Assembly: GCF_009296315.1 (NCBI RefSeq)
Contig: NZ_WHLY01000001.1
Location: 124,001-188,000, forward strand
Reading direction: 5' to 3'
DNA from: Salmonirosea aquatica
GTDB lineage: Bacteria > Bacteroidota > Bacteroidia > Cytophagales > Spirosomataceae
Length of the DNA stretch: 64,000 nt
In this document: piece by piece, positions 18,390 to 26,586 of the stretch
Layout of the letters: each line of letters begins with the position of its first letter
Numbering within the stretch: the stretch's first letter is position 1
The notes under the pieces: model-generated
Seen by the model: the letters and a program-made list of their open reading frames with translations, nothing else
Database searches by the model: none
Told to the model about the DNA's origin: nothing
Position numbers and translations under genes: made by a program

Positions 18390-19268
18390 CTAGTATGCTT
18401 CATATTCATACAAAAGGGTTTCAGTAAGCTGGGCAGGTCCTTCGATAGTGAAACTGGCAAGGGTTTCACGGCTGGCTGGCAGTCCCGAACTTTCATAGGT
18501 ATAGTTGAAAGTTGTTTTTGAGCGCCCATCCACACTGGACGACACCACATTGTTTTCGCTTAAATGAAGTACATTGTCAATTCCTCCGTAATAGGTATAG
18601 TGCCCGAAGTTACCCGTTGTAGGCGAGGCAATTCTCACTGGTGCCGGAATCAGCACATTACCGTAGAAAGGATTGGGGTGGCTGTCAAAAACAAAATCAG
18701 CAGTTTCGGTCCACGTACCGGGAACCACCCGTTTTATCGTGGTAGTGGCAACCACCCTACTCAGATTATTTTCATTAAATGAATAGGTATTGAGTTTTAC
18801 GTAGGAAAGGGCACTAAAGAAATTGAAAGACCTTTTGGTGGACAAAAGCTTTCCATTGCCATCGTATGCCAGCAGAAAGTCATAGAAAGTATGGTCAGCG
18901 CTGGTATACTTGATGGCAGCCAGTTTTCCCGCCGGATCATAACTATACAGGTAATGTTCTTTTTCTCCTCCACTCCGGATACGCAACATCTCGGATAGAC
19001 GGTCCAGGTTATCGTACTGATAGGTGCTCGTTTCAGTCTGGTTAGCAGCGCTGTCGGGTGTCTGGTAGGTAAAAATTTCATTCAATTTTCCCTGACTGTC
19101 GTATGTAAGCAGGCTGACATGCCTTACCCCGGGTTCTTCGGGCAGAATCCTGACCAGACTTTTCACACGCATCTTCTTTGGTTCGGGTGACTGATGATCG
19201 ATGCAGGCAATAACCCCAAGACACAAACCTATCCATAGGGGCCATTTGAATAAATAAGTCGTTTTCAT
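18390..19268 (-). CDS. Lipoprotein with YD/RHS-like repeats
   Basis: 292 residues. The N-terminus ends in a lipobox (GLCLGVIACIDHQ), so a lipid-anchored protein is predicted. The body is a series of short beta hairpins with the pattern Y-D-x-x-G-K-L (LLTYDSQGKLNEI, YQYDNLDRLSEM, YSYDPAGKLAAI, LAYDGNGKLLST), as in YD repeats and in small Bacteroidota lipoproteins annotated as domains of unknown function. No catalytic residues stand out. It is separate from the carbohydrate unit and its role is unknown. Confidence 0.8.
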   Translation of the reverse strand: MKTTYLFKWPLWIGLCLGVIACIDHQSPEPKKMRVKSLVRILPEEPGVRHVSLLTYDSQGKLNEIFTYQTPDSAANQTETSTYQYDNLDRLSEMLRIRSGGEKEHYLYSYDPAGKLAAIKYTSADHTFYDFLLAYDGNGKLLSTKRSFNFFSALSYVKLNTYSFNENNLSRVVATTTIKRVVPGTWTETADFVFDSHPNPFYGNVLIPAPVRIASPTTGNFGHYTYYGGIDNVLHLSENNVVSSSVDGRSKTTFNYTYESSGLPASRETLASFTIEGPAQLTETLLYEYEAY

Positions 19269-19310
19269 GGATTTAATTGATTTGGTTATTTTTTTAGCTG
19301 ACAGTCTGAG

Positions 19311-20076
19311 TCATATTCGTGCAAGTACCTGGCGGCGTGGCATCGTTCCGTATTGCCGAAACCGTTCATGCCAGCTCAGGGCCTCCTTCGGTACTTGTGG
19401 CGTATGCCCTCCACTTTTGCAGGCATCTGTGAAGTATTTCTGCATAGGGTACTGATACTCCGGGTGGACACAGTTTTCAATAATCACCTTCGCTCTCTGG
19501 CGTGGGGCAAGCCCCCTGTGGTCGGCCAGGTCCTGCTCAGTGACGATGATATCCACATCATGCTCGGTATGGTCCACGTGCGAAACCATGGGCACAATCC
19601 TGGAAATGGCATTGTTTTTTCCGACAGGTTTACCCGGTGCGGTGATTGGGATGATGGCGTGGTTCGGGTAATTACCCGTGAGGAAAATATCATGTGATCC
19701 GGCGAGCGAAAGGGGAACCGCCGTATTGATCTCGATAATGATTTTGTCAGCCAGCTGGGCGAATTTAGGAATATTGCCCACAGATGTCGTAGGCATGAAT
19801 CGGTCTGTCTGAAAGGGTACCCTCAGTGCCACCGGTGCTTCCCTGAGCCAGGGTACCGACGGTGCCCTGGCTCAGGGAAGCACCGGTGAGCAGTGTCATC
19901 TCAAAGGGTTCCAGTGTTGCACGACTGGCAAGTGCGCCGACGACCTTGCTAACACCCGCTCTTGTAAAACCGCTGGATGCGACAACCATTCCGTCGTGGA
20001 ATAATGATGCGGCTTTGTCGGCCGAAATAACTCGGTCTTTTAAAGAATCATGAAGTATTCTGTCAGAAATTGGCAT
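19311..20076 (-). pseudogene. Remnant of acetyl-CoA hydrolase / succinate:acetate CoA-transferase
   Basis: The N-terminal piece (VISADKAASLFHDGMVVASSGFTRAG, LLTGASLSQGT) and the C-terminal piece (ADKIIIEINTAVPLSLAGSHDIF, IVPMVSHVDHTEHDVDIIVTEQDLADHRGLAP, GGHTPQVPKEALSWHERF) both belong to this family, which moves CoA between acetate and succinate or hydrolyses acetyl-CoA. Only about 255 codons remain of about 500. Two large internal stretches are missing: after VPFQTDRF, and between GKPVG and the IVPMVSH block. The active-site Glu region is lost. The two pieces are in different frames, shifted at the inverted repeat 19830-19888. No function is expected. Confidence 0.85.
19830..19888. repeat. 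Near-perfect 28-bp inverted repeat with 3-base loop
   Basis: 19830-19857 and 19861-19888 are reverse complements at 27 of 28 positions, separated by GAC. The motif GCTTCCCTGAGCCAGGG is mirrored. It lies at the frameshift between the two halves of the CoA-transferase remnant, so it looks like a fold-back (template-switch) duplication rather than a regulatory site. Confidence 0.9.
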
Positions 20077-20348
20077 GTCGAAGAAATTAAATGAATCGTA
20101 TCCGGCGAATGAAAGAGAGTTCGATGGATGTTCTGAATTTCCAACAGCATTGGCGTGATTGTCAGGACAGTTCTGGCGTAATAGACATGAGTTGAGCGTC
20201 TAAGGAAAACAGTTCATTATTTGGGACCTTCCTAAGCCAGTTGCGTGTGTAATCGTGAATACTCGATCAGCCTGACAATTAGCCATATCGGCTGTCAAAA
20301 GTAGCCATGCTATTGGGCTGATCTTATGACGACCGCTTTCGCCTTTCA

Positions 20349-20360
20349 TGACAATTGTCA
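20349..20360. promoter_or_regulatory. Crp/Fnr-like palindrome (distal)
   Basis: TGACAATTGTCA is a perfect 12-bp palindrome of the TGA-N6-TCA type, about 270 bases before the MBL/rhodanese gene. This is the half-site layout recognised by Crp/Fnr-family dimers. No protein in the window is proven to bind it. Confidence 0.35.
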
Positions 20361-20549
20361 CCTCCAATTTGTCGCTGGACCTGTACGCTTTTCTAATTTT
20401 AACCTATCATAGTAAATGCGAAGGATGCCGCCGTAATTTTTCACCCCGGGCCGGCGGCCGAGAGGTACTTCTGCCTATTGATTACCATGTTCAATCAGGC
20501 AATGTTCTTTTTTCCGGAAGATAAAATATTGTCAAATACAGGCTGGTAG

Positions 20550-20563
20550 GTGATAAATGTCAC
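20550..20563. promoter_or_regulatory. Crp-like operator before the MBL/rhodanese gene
   Basis: GTGATAAATGTCAC is a GTGA-N6-TCAC palindrome centred about 75 bases before the ATG at 20631, a usual distance for a Crp-family activator site. Confidence 0.5.
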
Positions 20564-20630
20564 TGATCGGAATATGGGTGATATGCAAATTTGCACTGTC
20601 CTTTTATTGTAAACCTATCAGACAAAAAAA

Positions 20631-22052
20631 ATGAAAATTGAACAGATTTATACCGGGTGCCTTGCGCAAGGGGCGTACTATATCGAAAGCAACGGAGAGG
20701 CGGTGGTGATCGACCCGCTTCGTGAAGTTACCCCCTACATAGAAAGAGCCGAAAAAGATGGCGCAAAAATTAAGTACGTGTTAGAAACTCACTTCCATGC
20801 CGATTTTGTCTCAGGACACATCGACCTGGCTAAGAAAACCGGCGCAACGATTGTGTATGGTCCTACGGCAAAACCGGGTTTTGAGGCGCTGGTGGCACAC
20901 GATGGTGAAGTTCTGCGGGTAGGTGGTATTACTTTCACCGTGTTGCACACGCCGGGACACACCATGGAGAGTAGCTGTTATTTGCTTACGAACGAGGAAG
21001 GGAATGATGCGGCGATTTTCACTGGTGACACCCTTTTTATCAACGACGTAGGCCGCCCCGATCTCGCACAAAAAGTTTCCGCTGACCTGACCCAGGAGAA
21101 GCTTGCAGCCCACTTATATGACTCGCTCAGGGAGAAAATCATGCCTTTGCCTGACCACCTTGTGGTGTATCCGGCACATGGCGCTGGCAGCGCGTGCGGC
21201 AAGAATATGAGTAAGGAAACTACCGATACTTTGGGCAATCAAAAGCGATTCAACTACGCGTTACGCCCGGATATGACCAAAGAAGAATTCATGCAGGAGG
21301 TACTATCAGGCCTGACAGCTCCACCGGCCTATTTTCCCGAAAATGTCATGATGAATATCAAAGGCTACGATAGCATCGATACAGTTCTCGAACGCGGTGG
21401 CCAGGGGTTCAGTCCCGATGCCTTTGAGGCTGCCGCGAACGAAACCGGCGCGTTGGTGCTCGATACGCGCGATGCACAAAATTTTGCTGATGGCTTCATT
21501 CCTAACTCGATTAACATTGGCATTGACGGAAGTTTTGCTCCCTGGGTCGGCACAATGATTCCGGACATCAAACAGACAATACTTCTGATTGCCGATCCCG
21601 GTCGGGAAGAAGAGGTAATCACCAGACTGGCGCGAGTAGGATACGACTACACGATCGGATACCTGGCAGGCGGCTTTGAGGCCTGGCAAAGGGCAGGAAA
21701 GGAAATAGATCACATTGATTCCATTGCCGCCTCAGAAATACCTGATCAACTTAAGCAGGATCCGTCACTGAGCATACTGGACGTCCGGAAAGCCTCCGAG
21801 TTCGACTCCGAACACGTCATCAGTGCAGAAAATATCCCGCTGGATTATATAAACGAACATCTTGCGGAGATAGACAAGCACAAAAACTACCTCGTGCATT
21901 GTGCCAGCGGCTATCGCTCCATGATTTTCATTTCGGTGCTGAGAGCCCGTGGGTATCACAACCTGATTGATGTGCGCGGAGGCTTCAAAGCCATTAAAGA
22001 CGAAGGCATTCTGCCAGTTAGTGACTATGTGTGTCCCACCACTATGCTGTGA
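20631..22052 (+). CDS. MBL-fold metallo-hydrolase with two rhodanese domains
   Basis: 473 residues. The N-terminal ~250 residues are a metallo-beta-lactamase fold of the glyoxalase-II/persulfide-dioxygenase type, with metal motif THFHADFVSGH, later ligands LHTPGHTMES and FTGDTLF, and PAHGAGSACG. Two rhodanese-like domains follow: about 260-360, without a Cys in the expected loop (LIADPGREEEV), and about 375-470, with an intact active loop VHCASGYRS. Relatives oxidise or transfer persulfide sulfur. The gene is preceded by a Crp-like palindrome and lies near NO-stress genes, so reactive sulfur or nitrogen stress is a likely context (inference). Confidence 0.93.
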   Translation: MKIEQIYTGCLAQGAYYIESNGEAVVIDPLREVTPYIERAEKDGAKIKYVLETHFHADFVSGHIDLAKKTGATIVYGPTAKPGFEALVAHDGEVLRVGGITFTVLHTPGHTMESSCYLLTNEEGNDAAIFTGDTLFINDVGRPDLAQKVSADLTQEKLAAHLYDSLREKIMPLPDHLVVYPAHGAGSACGKNMSKETTDTLGNQKRFNYALRPDMTKEEFMQEVLSGLTAPPAYFPENVMMNIKGYDSIDTVLERGGQGFSPDAFEAAANETGALVLDTRDAQNFADGFIPNSINIGIDGSFAPWVGTMIPDIKQTILLIADPGREEEVITRLARVGYDYTIGYLAGGFEAWQRAGKEIDHIDSIAASEIPDQLKQDPSLSILDVRKASEFDSEHVISAENIPLDYINEHLAEIDKHKNYLVHCASGYRSMIFISVLRARGYHNLIDVRGGFKAIKDEGILPVSDYVCPTTML

Positions 22053-22191
22053 GATATCATATCACTTATAAAACGATTTCTGTGTCACTGCATCCGCCAG
22101 ATCATTGGGAGATTCGTGAAATAGTGAAGTATTCCCAGCGTATTTTCGTGCACGAGCGGATTTCAGTTAATTACAATAGCTTGCTTGGCTA

Positions 22192-22205
22192 GTGATGTGA
22201 GTCAC
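22192..22205. promoter_or_regulatory. Crp-like palindrome between the MBL gene and the NO-stress cluster
   Basis: GTGATGTGAGTCAC repeats the GTGA-N6-TCAC layout seen at 20550. It lies 140 bases after the MBL/rhodanese stop and 128 bases before a possible small membrane-protein ORF. Confidence 0.45.
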
Positions 22206-22332
22206 GGAAAAAGTGTGCAGCTAAACTAATATGTGCTATTATGCTGCACACTTTTCAAATCCAAAGCCAGGCTGTTGCCTTGCCATTAATAATATTGGGG
22301 CTGTGCGATCTAATTACCAGGGGGACCGCATT

Positions 22333-22473
22333 ATGAGATTAGGGAGTTACGAAGGTGGGGTTAAATTACGGTTTCATCGATTCCTTTTCTTCATGATGCT
22401 GATATTTATGCTCTTTTTCATCGTCTTACTGGACATTCCGACCAAAAGGAGAAGCCTCCTCCGAGTACTTTAG
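22333..22473 (+). CDS. Possible small membrane protein
   Basis: 46 codons from the ATG at 22333. The middle is a strongly hydrophobic helix (FLFFMMLIFMLFFIVLLDIP) flanked by basic residues, the layout of a single-span small protein. There is no homologue I recognise, and the longer frame upstream (from 22231) looks random. It is the only coding candidate between 22053 and 23040; the rest of that ~1-kb gap shows nothing beyond the Crp-like site and the Rrf2 promoter. Confidence 0.25.
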   Translation: MRLGSYEGGVKLRFHRFLFFMMLIFMLFFIVLLDIPTKRRSLLRVL

Positions 22474-23013
22474 GTCTTAGGTTTAATGAGCATCACCGCC
22501 CTGGTACACAAGGCGCAGCATCAACAGTTGGATCTGACAGCCCCCAGCAGCCAGCTTGTGCCATCACGAGTCTTGTGTGGGCTTCGGGAGCGATCGTCCC
22601 ATCGTCTGAAGTTTTCAACCATCAGGACAACTAGCCATTTCAATAACCAGTGTTGGGTCATTTTGTCATTGAAAAAGCGCGTGAGTCTCTTTTAAGGAGA
22701 ATCGGTTTTAGTCTGCCAATTTCCCGCTAGCAAGCCCAGGTGGTTCTTAACTTGTTCAGGTAGGGGGCGGGTTTTATTTTATCTCAACGCGTGGCCGACC
22801 ACGCGCGATCGGCTTCCGATCAGAGGTCCGAATTCGTACCGGAGCAAACGCCGAAAAAGGTTTTGATGACGTCACACTTTCTGATGCTCCCCCACACCGG
22901 GTGGTTATGCCTGTAACAGGCAATTCATCATGAAGAGACGGTTTTTGGCGACATGGATTTCTGTTCCCAAGAATAAAATACCAAAAACTCTTTTATACTT
23001 GGAAAACCTGCCT

Positions 23014-23021
23014 TACCTTTG
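23014..23021 (+). promoter_or_regulatory. -7 element of the Rrf2 gene
   Basis: TACCTTTG is a full match to TAnnTTTG. It ends 19 bases before the ATG at 23041, so the transcript leader would be about 13 bases, and the longer reading frame from 22930 cannot be the real start. Confidence 0.6.
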
Positions 23022-23040
23022 TCTCAATCAATCCAATAAT

Positions 23041-23481
23041 ATGTTTTTTTCCAAAACTTGTGAGTATGCCCTGCGGGCAGTTTTCTTCATTGCCCAAAAA
23101 TCGGAACATGGCCGGAAAGTGGGCATCAGGGAGATAGCCGCTGGCATCGATTCGCCCGAGCCGTTCATTGCCAAAATTCTGCAGGACCTCAGCAAGCGCG
23201 GCCTCATCCAGTCGGCAAAGGGACCGACAGGAGGCTTTTACACCGATGCCGAAACGCGTAATAACACCCTGGCGGATATTGTGAGCGCCGTGGACGGAGA
23301 TCGCCTTTTCACGGGCTGCGGGCTGGGTTTGCAAGAATGTTCCGCTATCAAACCATGTCCGGTTCATGCTGAATTTGCTCAAATCCGTGATCGGTTGTCG
23401 GTAATGCTTCATTCCACTACCATCACGCACTTCAACGAAGAGTTGAACCTAGGGTTAAGCTATATCAAGGAGAGGCAGTAG
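23041..23481 (+). CDS. Rrf2-family transcriptional regulator (NsrR/IscR-like)
   Basis: 146 residues. The N-terminal winged helix is typical (FFSKTCEYALRAVFFIA, VGIREIAAGIDSPEPFIAKILQDLSKRGLIQSAKGPTGGF). Three cysteines in a short loop (CGLGLQECSAIKPCPVH, about residues 95-110) match the [Fe-S] ligand pattern of NsrR and IscR. It is followed by a membrane protein and by ric, the iron-sulfur repair gene. An NO-sensing repressor of its neighbours is therefore the most likely role (inference from context and cysteines). The start is fixed by the promoter at 23014-23021. Confidence 0.9.
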   Translation: MFFSKTCEYALRAVFFIAQKSEHGRKVGIREIAAGIDSPEPFIAKILQDLSKRGLIQSAKGPTGGFYTDAETRNNTLADIVSAVDGDRLFTGCGLGLQECSAIKPCPVHAEFAQIRDRLSVMLHSTTITHFNEELNLGLSYIKERQ

Positions 23482-23589
23482 TATAATTTTGAATAAATAA
23501 AAGATAAAAAGGTATTTATATACTTAAAAATTCAATCCTGAAACACCTTCTGCCACTCTGAGCGTAGTCGCAGGGCAACCGTTAACTGA

Positions 23590-24066
23590 ATGAACATTAA
23601 ATCCCCCATTGTCGTCGTCTGTACCTTCCTCTGGATTGGTTTTGTCGTGGCTATCAGTTTTCTCGAAGCACCGCTCAAATTCCAAGCTCCCGACATTACG
23701 CTTGCCCTGGGGCTGGGCATCGGGAGACTGGTCTTTGCCGCTCTCAATAAGGTGGAGTGGGTTTTTGCCCTGATGATTACCTTCTCTCTATTCTGTAGAG
23801 GCAATTTTACCTTGAAATCAAACCTCACGTTCATCCTGCCGCTACTGATTCTTTTGATCCAGACGCTCTGGCTGCTGCCCGCCCTCGATACCCGTGCGGA
23901 ACTGCACATACGGGGCGCGGTGGTACCCGATTCATTTCTGCATTTTTATTACGTCGCAGCCGAAGTGGCCAAGGTTACCTGTCTGCTTGTTTTCGGCGTC
24001 GGACTATTCCATAAACCCATTCCTGAATTTGAATTATCAACCCCACATGCAAAACAAACCGTTTGA
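23590..24066 (+). CDS. Four-helix membrane protein of unknown function
   Basis: 158 residues with four predicted membrane segments (about 7-26, 43-65, 80-97, 120-142). The first contains an acidic residue just after it (FLEAPLKFQAP), and conserved-looking polar positions occur in LNKVEWVFAL and HFYYVAAEVAKV. I do not recognise the family with certainty. It stands between an Rrf2 regulator and ric, with only three bases before the ric ATG, so it should be expressed with the NO-response genes. Confidence 0.8.
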   Translation: MNIKSPIVVVCTFLWIGFVVAISFLEAPLKFQAPDITLALGLGIGRLVFAALNKVEWVFALMITFSLFCRGNFTLKSNLTFILPLLILLIQTLWLLPALDTRAELHIRGAVVPDSFLHFYYVAAEVAKVTCLLVFGVGLFHKPIPEFELSTPHAKQTV

Positions 24067-24069
24067 ATC

Positions 24070-24807
24070 ATGACAACTTTGAAAGAAAGAACCATAGGAT
24101 CCATCGTAGCTAAAAACTGGCGCACTGCATCCGTTTTCCACCAACACAACATCGACTTCTGCTGCAAAGGCAACATTCCGCTGACCGAAGCCTGCGCGGC
24201 GGCCCGGTTGGACGCCGACCAAATTACGGACGAAATCAACGCAATTCTGGAAGCTGACGCCGCGCCCGAACTCGATTATGCCGCCTGGCCCCTCGACCGA
24301 CTGGCCGAATACATCGAAACCCGGCACCACGGCTACGTGACAGCCCAAATGCCCGAACTGTCGGCCTACCTCGATAAACTCTGCGTCGTCCACGGCGGAC
24401 GCCACCCCGAGTTACTGGAAATCCGGGAACTGTTCGCTCAGTCGGTGGGCGAACTGACCACCCACATGAAGAAAGAGGAGTTGATGCTGTTTCCTTTTGT
24501 AAAAAAAATGGCAAAAGCGCAACGCGAAAACCAGGAAGTGGCTACCCCCATCTACGGCACGGTACAGAATCCGATTGCGATGATGATGCACGAGCACATC
24601 GACGAAGGAGACCGTTTTGCTAAAATCGCCGAACTGAGCGACCGCTACACCGTTCCCGCAGACGGATGCACGACTTATCGCGTGGCGTACAACCTTTTGC
24701 AGGAGTTCGAGGAGGATTTGCACAAACATATCCACCTGGAAAACAATATCCTTTTTCCCGGAGCCATCGCGCTGGAAAAAGAATTGACTGCTTCGCAGGT
24801 AGTTTGA
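24070..24807 (+). CDS. ric: Iron-sulfur cluster repair di-iron protein Ric (YtfE/ScdA)
   Basis: 245 residues. The N-terminal ScdA_N domain (TIGSIVAKNWRTASVFHQHNIDFCCKG, with the Cys-Cys pair) is followed by a hemerythrin-like four-helix bundle. Its iron-ligand His and Glu residues are spread over ETRHHGYV, HMKKEELMLFP, MMMHEHIDEGD and HKHIHLENNILFP. The protein repairs Fe-S clusters damaged by NO or oxidants in the cytoplasm. It is the last gene of the Rrf2 cluster and ends at a strong terminator. Confidence 0.95.
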   Translation: MTTLKERTIGSIVAKNWRTASVFHQHNIDFCCKGNIPLTEACAAARLDADQITDEINAILEADAAPELDYAAWPLDRLAEYIETRHHGYVTAQMPELSAYLDKLCVVHGGRHPELLEIRELFAQSVGELTTHMKKEELMLFPFVKKMAKAQRENQEVATPIYGTVQNPIAMMMHEHIDEGDRFAKIAELSDRYTVPADGCTTYRVAYNLLQEFEEDLHKHIHLENNILFPGAIALEKELTASQVV

Positions 24808-24850
24808 ACGGATTGCCAACCCCGGTCCTTACTTTCAACATAAAACAGGC

Positions 24851-24889
24851 AAAACGCTGTCAGGGAGACAAACCTGACAGCGTTTTTTT
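24851..24889 (+). terminator. Rho-independent terminator after ric
   Basis: AAAACGCTGTCAGG (24851-24864) pairs with CCTGACAGCGTTTT (24873-24886) around an eight-base loop, and a T run follows. It is placed 44 bases after the ric stop. Confidence 0.9.
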
Positions 24890-24927
24890 AACTACGGTAC
24901 TCTACTTCAAGCAGGAAAATTACTTTG

Positions 24928-25576
24928 TTACAAATCCTTGCGCCAGAAATGCCGAACGGCTGCCAACAGCGGCAGGGCTGCCCATAGCGTCATTACCGAC
25001 AAACCCAGGAACGTCCCCCGCGCCCTCCATGAGTACACCCACGGTGTTTTTTCTAAAATATTGTTTATGATCGAGCCTCCGCTGATGTCTTTCAGCAGCA
25101 GACCGGAAGCAGCACTGCCCCAGTTTTCTTCAAAAATATTGTTGTGCATCCTGACATATTTGAAATACATCACCGCCACCCCGGCCCCGTTGCGGCGGAA
25201 GGTGTTGTCCAGGTAATCGTCGGCGTGCGAGAACATGAAGTGCAGGCCGTCGCACTGCCAGGCGTGGATGCCGTTGCCGGAGCCGGCCCCGGTGCGCCAC
25301 GCCGCCCAGCGTGTTGTCGAGCACTTGCACGTGGTTGGAATTGGAAAGGTAGAGGGCAAAAAAGGCGTTCTGAAAATGATTCCCGCGTATAATATTGTGC
25401 GAAACCTCCTTGACCTTAATCCCCGACCATTCCTCCAGGCTCGTAATGCCCACGTTTTGGAACGTCAGCCCCTGCACCAGCAATTGATTCGAGACAATTC
25501 GCAGAATCTCGCCCCTCGATTGCCCGTCTATCACGCTATTCGGCTCACCAATGAGCGTCAGGGGCTTGTCCAACAC
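24928..25576 (-). pseudogene. Remnant of nosD with a nosY-like tail (nitrous oxide reductase accessory genes)
   Basis: The first part (KPLTLIGEPNSVIDGQSRGEI, FQNVGITSLEEWSGIKV, FALYLSNSNHVQVLDNTLGG) is the parallel beta-helix of NosD, the periplasmic protein needed for the copper site of nitrous oxide reductase. A frameshift near 25300 is followed by SGNGIHAWQCDGLHFMFSHADDYL and GAGVAVMYFKYVRMHNNIFEENWG, again NosD but with an internal deletion. The last ~30 residues (LGLSVMTLWAALPLLAAVRHFWRKDL) are a membrane helix with a basic end as in ABC-2 permeases, most likely NosY. The signal peptide, much of nosD, all of nosF and most of nosY are gone. Confidence 0.75.
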
Positions 25577-25600
25577 GAGGTCGTACTCATTTCTTTAAAC

Positions 25601-25972
25601 TTACCTTGTAAATTCAACTACATGTGCACTCACAGTTATGGTTCTTCTGACAAAGAAAGGGGCAAAACCGCTGACGTGTTCTTCTGTCATCACGTTGACT
25701 ATGGCTTTGGAACCATTCAGCAAGTTGGCTTTCTTCATCATCGTTGAGTACGCATTTTCGTACAATTGCCTTTTGTTCATACCTCCAATTGCCAATACGT
25801 AAGTCACCTCGGAGCTTCCGCTTACCTGATCGACTACTTTGAAATTGTTCCCACTTAAGTGTACCTCAGTGGCATTTTGATTGTGGTTGGTAACAAGAGC
25901 GGCACTGATGCCACATGAAGTAAGAAGTGCCGCGAGAAATAACAACACGGTATAAATGCCGATCGTTTTCAT
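25601..25972 (-). CDS. Small lipoprotein, DUF6567-like
   Basis: 123 residues with a lipobox (LLTSCGISAAL). The body (TEVHLSGNNFKVVDQVSGSSEVTYVLAIGGMNKRQLYENAYSTMMKKANL...) has the layout of a small conserved Bacteroidota lipoprotein family, which I tentatively match to DUF6567. One alpha/beta domain is expected, probably facing the periplasm. No function is known. The gene stands alone, between a nos remnant and a response-regulator fragment. Confidence 0.75.
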   Translation of the reverse strand: MKTIGIYTVLLFLAALLTSCGISAALVTNHNQNATEVHLSGNNFKVVDQVSGSSEVTYVLAIGGMNKRQLYENAYSTMMKKANLLNGSKAIVNVMTEEHVSGFAPFFVRRTITVSAHVVEFTR

Positions 25973-26332
25973 TGTAATAATTCTTTATTATTATAAATGT
26001 ATAGAAACTTAAATTTCAACAATTGACCCAGTTCACCGGTAAAGTGCTCTTTCCACTTATTGACTTGTACTTTAAAAATTTCCGGCATATTGGTGCTCAC
26101 GGGATAGAAAGCGGCCGCGATGAGAGGTTCTATAAAAAACCTATTCTTGAACATGGGAAGCTGTTGTCAGCGGTTTTATTGTGTTGAAAGGTACCCGGTT
26201 AATTTTTAAGAGCGTGTTGGGAAATTAAATTTGGTCAAACCTATAATTTGCCGAATGATAATCGCAGTGATTGTCAAGCGGATCGTCTGTACTTTTGGTA
26301 AATCAAGGTGCCTATTCAGTATTTCAATGGTA

Positions 26333-26524
26333 TTAAAATACTGAAAGTAAGTCAATTATAAATCTCCAACAAGCCCTAAGGGTTTCCTTTATCTCATCGA
26401 ATCCGCTGGGCTTCACGAAAAAACCCTGGACGGAAGTGCTGTGGGCGTCAACGACGGCCTGCCGGTTGCTCGCGGTGGCGAAGTAGACGTAGGGAACGCA
26501 CCTCAGGCTGAGCTCGGCGCCGGC
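26333..26524 (-). pseudogene. C-terminal fragment of a response-regulator receiver domain
   Basis: The frame between the in-frame TAG at 26525 and the TAA at 26333 encodes the second half of a CheY-like domain: LRCVPYVYFATAS (beta-4 with the Thr switch), a helix, GFFVKPSGFDEIKE (beta-5 with the invariant Lys-Pro), then a helix. The phospho-acceptor Asp half is absent upstream and no start codon fits, so this is a broken relic. The rest of the gap 25973-26586 shows no gene. Confidence 0.6.
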
Positions 26525-26586
26525 CTAGACTTTCCTCCTTACACTTGTCTATAACTTGTAACCGTTTTTGGAACAATTGCTTATTT

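Larger units (their letters stand above)
20077..20630. other. Gene-free stretch before the MBL-fold gene
   Basis: No reading frame here is supportable. It contains two Crp-like palindromes (listed separately) and an AT-rich leader directly before the ATG at 20631. Confidence 0.6.

Noticed and set aside
25969-26154. 61-codon minus-strand ORF whose stop overlaps the start of the DUF6567-like lipoprotein
   Set aside because: No recognisable family or ribosome-site support. It shares an 18-base string (GGGATAGAAAGCGGCCGC) with ppsA near 2780, but similarity stops there, so I treat it as chance.
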